A stretch of DNA of 10,504 nt. Origin: Planctomycetota bacterium. GTDB taxonomy: Bacteria; Planctomycetota; Brocadiia; Brocadiales; Bathyanammoxibiaceae. This document shows, piece by piece, positions 5,125-10,504 of the stretch. Where the stretch lies: NCBI GenBank assembly GCA_030598065.1, contig JAUVQR010000031.1, positions 1 through 10,504 of the forward strand, in the 5' to 3' direction. The translations under genes were made by a program, and so were the position numbers. Each line of letters begins with the position of its first letter. The stretch's first letter is position 1. The notes beneath the pieces were generated by a model. That model saw only the letters and a list, made by a program, of their open reading frames with translations, was not told the DNA's origin and made no database searches.

Positions 5125-7179
5125 TTGAAAAGTAGTGCTATAATTCCTTGCTGCGGTATCATTCTCCTGCAGTTACTCTTTGTGATTCCTGCGTTCTCAA
5201 AGCCAGAGGCTGAAGTGCAAATAGCCGCGAACGGGGGTGTATTGGAAGAGGCGCCGGAGAATACAATGTACGCCTTTGAACTGGCCGTAGAGCAGGGGGC
5301 CAGTATCCTCAAGGTTGAGGTGCGAGGAACGAAGGATGGTGAACTTGTCATAATGAGAGACGCTACCATTGACAGAACCACCAACGGCAAGGGATTTGTG
5401 AGTGGCCTCTTTTTCGATGAGGTTGCGGTGTATGATGCAGGCTCATGGCTTGGTGAGGAGTTTGAAGGTGAAACGGTGCCTCTCTTAAGAGAGGTGTTAA
5501 GGTTTGCCAAGATAAACGACCTGGAGGTCATCCTCGACGTCAGGGAGCAGGGGATTGAAAGTGACATTCTGGCGATGGTACAGAGCCTGGATATGATGCG
5601 GAAGGTGTATTTTTGGGGTATATTGAGTAATTTGAGAGAAGCTGAACCTTCGCTGGGCGGGCCGGAGCTTGTATTCCTCTCTCCGGAGGAGTTGACGCCT
5701 GCCAACATAAACCGCGTACATTCCCAATATAAAAACGTCATAACCTCTCTTTTGAATACCGATGACAGGGGCAAAATGCGAGAGATTATGATGAAGGGTC
5801 CGGACATTATACTGGTTGATTTTCCTGCGGTGGCCAGTGACATCTTGAACCAGAAGGGCTGGCGAAGAGCGATAAGGAGGATACAAAAACGCAGACCCCT
5901 GGTTACGGTGCCCTTCAGTGGGCGCGTCGTTGACATGGACAAGATGGATGAATTCATGGAAAAGGATGAAGGCGGACGGATGGGTGCCATAGACCTTCTC
6001 GACCCTGTAGGGAGCCTTTATCACCTCCTTTTGGGAGACGGCGGGGAGACAGACATGAAAGACCTGAAGAAGTCTTCGCGTCGAGCTTCCCTTCGCAGAG
6101 AGCTAAGGTCTCTCAACCGGGAGTTGCATGAACCCGGTGAGGGTGATAAGGGGTTCTTCGGCAGAGTCGTTGGTAAGGTAAGAATGGGAATGAGTGCCGA
6201 TGAGGCTGACGATTCCCGGATAGCCGCGCTGGAGATGACAGAGCTTCCCCCTTTTACCGTAGTGCCTTACCTTGTCAAGGCCCTGGATTCCAAAAGGCCG
6301 GAGATCAGGGCCAATGCGGCGTGGGCCCTCGGGCTGGTCGGAGACTACACGGTCATGCCTGAGCTGATAAGGTTGTTAGAAGACGATGAGGACCTGAACG
6401 TCAGGAGGGAAGTGGAAATCTCTCTGGGTAGGCTTCGGCAGACCGAAGCGGTGCGTTTCCTGCGCAGGCGGATCGTGTACGACGGTGTACCGCCGGTAAG
6501 ATTCGATGCCGCGAGGTCTATTGGAGAAATCGGTGACCCCAGCGCCATAGGCGACCTCACAAGGGCCATGCATGGCGACGTGGTTAACAACGCCCGGTCG
6601 AACGACGTCAATGTTGTTAAGCTCAGGGGAGGTGACGTTGACTGGAGAGTACGCGGCGCCTGCGCGGAGGCGTTGGGCAGGATTGGAGACCCCAGCGCAG
6701 CAGCGAAACTCGGCGAATTCCTTATGGAAAACTCGAGTGCACAGCACTCTATGTGGGCACGTTCCCGGGCCGCCTGGGCTCTCTCCTCAATTGGAGAAGA
6801 TTCCCTCGGTGTGCTCCTTACCGCCTTGAGGGACGACGAGCGGTTTGTCAGGAGGGAAAGCGCCTGGGCCTTGATAAGGATAGGGCAGCCTGCCATACCA
6901 GCGTTACTTCGCGCATTGAGAGACCCCGACGCCAGGGTAAGAGAGAGGGCGGCCCTGGCTCTGGGCTGGATAGGAGATTCCAAGGCCATGCAGCCCCTCG
7001 TGCGTTCTCTTTATGACGAGGACATTAAGGTAAGAGAGGCGGTCGTTTGGGCTATAGGTCATATAGGCGGCAGTCAGGCGCAGGAGGTCTTGAAGGGTCT
7101 CGTAAACGACAATGAGGATGAGAGGATAAAGGAGATGGCCGGGGAGGCTATCGCCAGGCAATCAAGAAGAGTGAAATAG
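5125..7179 (+). CDS. Secreted GDPD-like pseudoenzyme with C-terminal HEAT repeats
   Basis: This 684-residue protein has a signal peptide (1-25, cleavage near AFS|K), a glycerophosphodiester phosphodiesterase-like domain (about 31-300) and nine helical HEAT/PBS-lyase-type units (about 375-680). Fold-defining GDPD motifs remain: APENTMYAF (43-51), TKDGELV (69-75) and DRTTNGKG (83-90). Catalytic positions are changed: the usual HRG is ANG (35-37), the metal-binding ExD is KVE (63-65), the second catalytic His (HD) is R78, and the third ligand motif ExK is DVR (138-140). Hydrolysis of glycerophosphodiesters is therefore unlikely. HEAT units repeat phrases such as AAWALGLVGD (398-407) and ALALGWIGD (610-618) about every 30 residues. 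The TTG start is supported by AAAGGG 7 nt upstream and by the signal peptide it completes. A binding or scaffold role in the envelope is inferred. Confidence 0.85.
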   Translation: MKSSAIIPCCGIILLQLLFVIPAFSKPEAEVQIAANGGVLEEAPENTMYAFELAVEQGASILKVEVRGTKDGELVIMRDATIDRTTNGKGFVSGLFFDEVAVYDAGSWLGEEFEGETVPLLREVLRFAKINDLEVILDVREQGIESDILAMVQSLDMMRKVYFWGILSNLREAEPSLGGPELVFLSPEELTPANINRVHSQYKNVITSLLNTDDRGKMREIMMKGPDIILVDFPAVASDILNQKGWRRAIRRIQKRRPLVTVPFSGRVVDMDKMDEFMEKDEGGRMGAIDLLDPVGSLYHLLLGDGGETDMKDLKKSSRRASLRRELRSLNRELHEPGEGDKGFFGRVVGKVRMGMSADEADDSRIAALEMTELPPFTVVPYLVKALDSKRPEIRANAAWALGLVGDYTVMPELIRLLEDDEDLNVRREVEISLGRLRQTEAVRFLRRRIVYDGVPPVRFDAARSIGEIGDPSAIGDLTRAMHGDVVNNARSNDVNVVKLRGGDVDWRVRGACAEALGRIGDPSAAAKLGEFLMENSSAQHSMWARSRAAWALSSIGEDSLGVLLTALRDDERFVRRESAWALIRIGQPAIPALLRALRDPDARVRERAALALGWIGDSKAMQPLVRSLYDEDIKVREAVVWAIGHIGGSQAQEVLKGLVNDNEDERIKEMAGEAIARQSRRVK

Positions 7180-7192
7180 AAGGGGCTACAGA

Positions 7193-8704
7193 GTGAAGAA
7201 GGTTTATTTGGTAGGCTCAGGACCGGGCGACCCGGGTTTGATTACCGTAAAGGGTGCCGAATGTATAAAGAAGGCGGACATCATAATATATGACCATCTT
7301 GTAAGTAAAGAGCTGCTCAAGTACGCGAAAGAGGGCGCGGAGATCATCTATGTTGGCAAGGAAGGCAGCCGGCACACGCTTGAACAGGATCAGATAAACG
7401 ACCTCATAGTCAAGATGGTCGGGCAAGAAAAGACGGTTGTAAGGCTCAAAGGGGGCGACCCGTTCGTCTTTGGCAGGGGCGGAGAAGAGGCCATGTGTCT
7501 GGTTGAACGGGGAATCGTCTTTGAAGTTGTGCCGGGAATAACCGCCGCAATAGCGGCTCCGGCCTATGCGGGCATACCGGTGACCCACAGGGACTATACG
7601 TCTACCCTTGGTTTGATAACCGGGCACGAAAACCCCAACAAGGGAGGCAGTGCGCTGCCATGGGACAAGCTGAGTACGGCGGTCGGCACCATTTGCATAT
7701 ATATGGGTGTCAAGAATCTACCCTATATAGTGGGAGAACTTGTTAAGAACGGTAGGCCCAAGGAGACCCCTGTGGCCATAATACGCTGGGGCACTACCTC
7801 GCGGCAAGAGACGGTGGTAGGCACGCTGGAGGACATTGTGGAGAAGTCCAAGGACATCAGCCCCCCCGCCATTACCGTGGTGGGTGAGGTGGTCAAGCTG
7901 AGGGAGCACCTGAACTGGTTCGAGGCCAGGCCCCTGTACGGGCGTACGGTAGTGGTCACCAGGGCCAGGGACCAGGCGAGCGATTTTGCCCGTGAGCTGG
8001 AAGAGTTAGGCGCGACGGTTATAGAATTTCCAACTATCAAGATTACCGAGCCGGCAGATATCTCTCCACTCGACGAAGCCCTCAAAAATCTTGGCAGCTT
8101 CCACTGGGTTGTTTTTACCAGTGTCAACGGTGTTGACGCATTCTTCAGGCGGCTGTCTCATCTCGGGATGGACGCGCGGGAACTCAAGGGCGTAAAGATA
8201 TGTGCGATAGGGCCTGCGACTGCCGATGAGGTGGGCCGGTATATGCTGAAGGTGGACTGTCAACCCTCGAAGTACGTGGCGGAAGCGGTCCTGGAGGAAT
8301 TAAAGAAAAAGGAAGACCTGCGGGGCAAGCGTATTATGCTGCCCAGGGCGGATATCGCAAGGAGTTTTCTGCCGGAAGGGCTTAAGAAGCTGGGCGCGGA
8401 GCCGGTGGACATTACGGCCTATCGTACCGTCCTGGCCGATATCGGGGATGAGAAACTCATCGACAGGTTGACGGTGGGAGAGGTAGATGTGGTGACCTTT
8501 ACCAGTTCCTCCACGGTGAGAAACTTTGTGCAACTGATAGGCAAGGAAAACCTGACAAAGCTGAACGGAAAGCTGCGTTTCGTCAGCATCGGCCCTATCA
8601 CCACAGAGACGGCGAAGGAGCTGGGCGTCAATATTTCCCTGGAGGCAAAGGAATATACAATACCCGGCATGGTGAAGGCGATTGAAGAGATGTTGGGCAG
8701 CTAG
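7193..8704 (+). CDS. cobA-hemD: Bifunctional uroporphyrinogen-III C-methyltransferase / uroporphyrinogen-III synthase
   Basis: The 503-residue fusion joins two tetrapyrrole steps. The N-terminal CobA/SUMT half (1-240) methylates uroporphyrinogen III at C2 and C7 with SAM to give precorrin-2, the precursor of siroheme and corrinoids. Its motifs are VYLVGSGPGDPGLITVKG (4-21), VVRLKGGDPFVFGRGGEE (82-99), EVVPGITAAIAAPAYAGIPV (111-130), THRDYTSTLGLITGHE (131-146) and YMGVKNLP (170-177). The C-terminal HemD half (about 247-503) cyclises hydroxymethylbilane; visible marks are VVVTRARDQASDFA (253-266), VVFTSVNGVDAFF (306-318), MLPRADIAR (382-390), AYRTV (409-413) and VTFTSSSTVRNF (434-445). The GTG start has GAAGGGG 7 nt upstream and follows the previous stop by 13 nt, so it is likely co-transcribed. 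No hemC, hemA or hemB is adjacent, though those are common neighbours of this fusion. The C-terminus is complete. Confidence 0.96.
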   Translation: MKKVYLVGSGPGDPGLITVKGAECIKKADIIIYDHLVSKELLKYAKEGAEIIYVGKEGSRHTLEQDQINDLIVKMVGQEKTVVRLKGGDPFVFGRGGEEAMCLVERGIVFEVVPGITAAIAAPAYAGIPVTHRDYTSTLGLITGHENPNKGGSALPWDKLSTAVGTICIYMGVKNLPYIVGELVKNGRPKETPVAIIRWGTTSRQETVVGTLEDIVEKSKDISPPAITVVGEVVKLREHLNWFEARPLYGRTVVVTRARDQASDFARELEELGATVIEFPTIKITEPADISPLDEALKNLGSFHWVVFTSVNGVDAFFRRLSHLGMDARELKGVKICAIGPATADEVGRYMLKVDCQPSKYVAEAVLEELKKKEDLRGKRIMLPRADIARSFLPEGLKKLGAEPVDITAYRTVLADIGDEKLIDRLTVGEVDVVTFTSSSTVRNFVQLIGKENLTKLNGKLRFVSIGPITTETAKELGVNISLEAKEYTIPGMVKAIEEMLGS

Positions 8705-8746
8705 CTGTTACAGTGTGTCCACGCCCGGTCTGTTCTGTACAACGTG

Positions 8747-8772
8747 CGCCCCTTACAAGGCTTGTAGGGGCG
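8747..8772. terminator. Stable hairpin between convergent genes, probable terminator
   Basis: CGCCCC-T-TACAA (8747-8758, one bulged T) pairs with TTGTAGGGGCG (8762-8772) around a GGC loop, 11 bp in all. It lies about 40 nt after the cobA-hemD stop and 100 nt beyond the stop of the facing gene. A run of five T's (8786-8790) follows, but 13 nt away, so termination is likely though not by the textbook layout. The TTGTAGGGGCG arm recalls dispersed intergenic palindromes. The rest of 8705-8874 shows no gene. Confidence 0.5.
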
Positions 8773-8874
8773 TGTATGAAAGGGGTTTTTGCCGACCGAT
8801 TTCTGTGTATGAGCTCTGCTGGATATGTATTAGGCTGCGCCTTACATAGACGTCTTCACGCACAGGACTAAATA

Positions 8875-9309
8875 CTAACTCCCTGAGCGGGCCCGCAGGT
8901 ATTCTCTTAGCTCTACAAGTTCCTCGGGGACATGGTCCAATTTTCCTATCGCGGCGTTCAGCTTCGAATTGAGATCTCTTATCCTTTCCCCCATCTGCCT
9001 TAACACCCTTAACGCCAGCGTAGGGTCTACCCTTACTCGTTTCAGAAACATCTCGTGGTCAATGGCAAGCACCCTTGCCTCACCCAATGCCTTAACGGTG
9101 GCAGAGCGTGGTTTTGCGTCGAGCAGGCTCATCTCACCAAACATGTCTCCATCTTTCAGGATGGCCAACATGGCCTCCGTATTTCCGCTGCCCTTTACTA
9201 CCTTTACCCGTCCAGACTGGATGATGTACATCTCTCTGCTCTCTGTGCCCTCCTGTACGATGACGTCACCGTCTTTGTACGTCTTTCCAAGAAACCCTTC
9301 TTCGCCCAT
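8875..9309 (-). CDS. Stand-alone cyclic nucleotide-binding domain protein (CRP/FNR sensor fold)
   Basis: This 144-residue protein is a CRP-type cNMP-binding beta-roll (about 8-90) followed by helices (about 93-140) and no DNA-binding helix-turn-helix. The roll shows YKDGDVIVQEGTESREMYII (11-30), the turn QSGRVKVVKG (31-40), and a good phosphate-binding cassette FGEMSLLDAKPRSATVKA (57-74), where E59 and R68 are at the positions that hold the ribose hydroxyl and phosphate of cAMP in CRP. Ligand binding is therefore plausible; the ligand is unknown. The helix around LALRVLRQMGERIRDLNSKL (98-117) resembles CRP's dimer helix. The ATG is preceded by GGAGGAGG (9319-9326) at 9 nt. It lies downstream of the flavoprotein gene on the same strand with a 136-nt gap. 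It probably acts by protein contact rather than as a transcription factor. Confidence 0.87.
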   Translation of the reverse strand: MGEEGFLGKTYKDGDVIVQEGTESREMYIIQSGRVKVVKGSGNTEAMLAILKDGDMFGEMSLLDAKPRSATVKALGEARVLAIDHEMFLKRVRVDPTLALRVLRQMGERIRDLNSKLNAAIGKLDHVPEELVELREYLRARSGS

Positions 9310-9445
9310 TTTTATGGTCCTCCTCCATGTTTAGATCTACAAGACTTGCACAGATTATCACGTTTATTCACTTATCAGGTCGCGCAGCGGGAGCTGCATA
9401 GTCTCTCACTTGGGCATATGACCATTCTCCGGTCTACTCCCCAGT
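9310..9445 (-). other. Gap between flavoprotein and cNMP-binding gene
   Basis: This 136-nt spacer contains the strong ribosome site GGAGGAGG for the downstream gene. On the minus strand GATAAT (9354-9359) could be a -10 box, but no proper -35 is found at 17-18 bp. No terminator hairpin was recognised. The two genes may be one transcript or separate. Confidence 0.4.
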
Positions 9446-10504
9446 CTAGCCTCGAGAGGTGATGTATCTGTTCCAGAGTTCTCCTAAAAACCCTTTGATT
9501 AGCGAGAGCTGTGACCTGGGATTGATGGCCGAGTAGAATATCTCGGTGTAGTTTCTGCCACCGGTGAACATATCCCATAGTATGGCGCTGTGCAGCGCTT
9601 CCTCCGGCGTGCCGTCCTTCGCATTCTCCTGCTCCCGGCGCACGGTCCGGAAATAACCCTTGCTCAACAGGGGTGAGCTGGTTATGTAGTCGTTTACGGT
9701 AAACAGAAACTTACCCAGCATGTTGTCCTTGTTTATGCCCTTGCACGTGGGGTAATAGTGTTCTAAGAAATCTTTCTCGCTTACCCCGTACAGCATGGTG
9801 GTGTAGGCGGCGGACTTTGATGTAATGTATGCAGAGCCTATCCCGTCCTTGTAGAGCCGGGCACTGGCGGCGTCTCCGATTATGACTATGCGGTTGGCGA
9901 AGGGCTTTTGCGAGGGGGAGAGGGTTATCTTGGGGAAGCAGTGGCAGAATTTATCGGGCAACTCCCAGCCCTCCGGCAGCATCTTTCTAAGTACGGGGTG
10001 GGCGACGAATGCCTTAACGGTATCCTTGTTGATGTCCTTTCCAAGTATGCTGATGGTGGCATAGTCGCTCTTGGGTGTTATAGCGGCAAATTTTACGCCC
10101 GGCATATTCAGCAGAAAGACGTGTATGGCGTCACCGAAGTGTTCATTTACCCATTCCTTGCCGAGCCCCATCTCCGTTTGCATACACCTTATAGTGCCGG
10201 GCGGTACATAGCCGAAACCGAGGTCTCTAAATTTTTCCACGGTGCGCGCGTTCACACCGAAAGCTCCAACCAGCAGGTCAGGTTCCATAAGGGGTTTCTT
10301 GCTGGAATATATGGTGGGCCTGTCGCCGTTCAGCTTTACCTTATCTATTACGGTACGTTCTATTATGGCGCCCTCTTCTTCCGCCTTTTCGAGCATGAAT
10401 TCGTCGAGGCTCAGGATGTTCTCCCCGCCGCTGCCCTTCGGTCCTCCACCGCGGTACGTGGTGGCTATGCCCCTTTGACGTAGTCTTGGAGACTTTATGT
10501 AGAC
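9446..10504 (-). CDS. FAD-dependent oxidoreductase, geranylgeranyl-reductase/PHBH type (N-terminus outside window)
   Basis: The frame is open to the window edge with no stop, so this is the C-terminal 352 residues of a larger protein; an internal ATG at 10394-10396 is unlikely to be the start. The N-terminal Rossmann GxGxxG that would bind ADP is beyond the edge. What remains fits a group A flavoprotein. DLLVGAFGVNA (visible residues 76-86) occupies the place of the DG motif usually written DxxxGADGxxS, with the Asp replaced by Phe. RIVIIGDAASARLYKDGIGS (205-224) is the GD motif that contacts the FAD ribityl chain. The C-terminal third is helical with Trp/Tyr-rich stretches. The family acts on alkenes of lipids, aromatic substrates or halogenation targets; the substrate here cannot be told. 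It ends in TAG (9446-9448) and is followed by the cNMP-binding gene. Confidence 0.75.
   Translation of the reverse strand, partial: VYIKSPRLRQRGIATTYRGGGPKGSGGENILSLDEFMLEKAEEEGAIIERTVIDKVKLNGDRPTIYSSKKPLMEPDLLVGAFGVNARTVEKFRDLGFGYVPPGTIRCMQTEMGLGKEWVNEHFGDAIHVFLLNMPGVKFAAITPKSDYATISILGKDINKDTVKAFVAHPVLRKMLPEGWELPDKFCHCFPKITLSPSQKPFANRIVIIGDAASARLYKDGIGSAYITSKSAAYTTMLYGVSEKDFLEHYYPTCKGINKDNMLGKFLFTVNDYITSSPLLSKGYFRTVRREQENAKDGTPEEALHSAILWDMFTGGRNYTEIFYSAINPRSQLSLIKGFLGELWNRYITSRG

Noticed and set aside
5118..5990. 290-residue minus-strand frame inside the GDPD-HEAT gene
   Set aside because: It is antisense to a real gene with a signal peptide and domain motifs, and the translation has no family features.
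6345..6989. 214-residue minus-strand frame opposite the HEAT repeats
   Set aside because: It mirrors the repetitive Ala/Arg/Gly-rich codons of the HEAT units; no ribosome site or independent support.
9055..9462. 135-residue plus-strand frame over the cNMP-binding gene
   Set aside because: It is antisense to a gene with conserved motifs and a GGAGGAGG ribosome site.

Overview
The window looks like chromosomal DNA of a Gram-negative (diderm) bacterium. It has genes for KDO synthesis and for lipopolysaccharide transport, several genes start with TTG or GTG, and base composition is moderate. The gene set (an LptC/LptA-type fusion, a CobA-HemD fusion, a HEAT-repeat fusion) would fit a planctomycete-like organism, possibly an anammox (Brocadiales-type) bacterium. 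That placement is a weak impression, not a demonstrated identity. No transposase, integrase, tRNA, rRNA or CRISPR array was seen.

Left part (1-1577): a near-consensus promoter drives a small secreted coiled-coil protein of unknown function (181-642). It converges on a minus-strand pair, rnpA then yidD, which overlap by an ATGA. A perfect 8-bp inverted repeat (651-690) separates the convergent genes. The usual partner rpmH is not found upstream of rnpA. About 300 bp between rnpA and kdsD form a divergent control region.

Middle part (1578-8704): one long plus-strand gene run that looks like an operon. It starts from a TTGAAT-17-TATAAT promoter and reads kdsD (arabinose-5-phosphate isomerase), kdsC (KDO-8-phosphate phosphatase), a 646-residue LptC/LptA-type bridge protein, a secreted glycerophosphodiesterase-like protein with HEAT repeats, and a bifunctional uroporphyrinogen-III methyltransferase/synthase. 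The first three make KDO and help move LPS across the periplasm. The fourth has lost most of the GDPD catalytic residues and is probably a binding or scaffold protein. The fifth makes uroporphyrinogen III and precorrin-2 for heme, siroheme and corrinoids. It is functionally separate and probably shares only the transcript.

Right part (8705-10504): a 170-bp convergent gap with a stable hairpin is followed by two minus-strand genes, a stand-alone cyclic-nucleotide-binding domain protein and a flavoprotein of the geranylgeranyl-reductase/PHBH type, whose N-terminus lies beyond the window edge.

The most notable items are the catalytically degenerate GDPD-HEAT protein encoded inside an LPS operon and the multi-module LptC/LptA fusion next to it.
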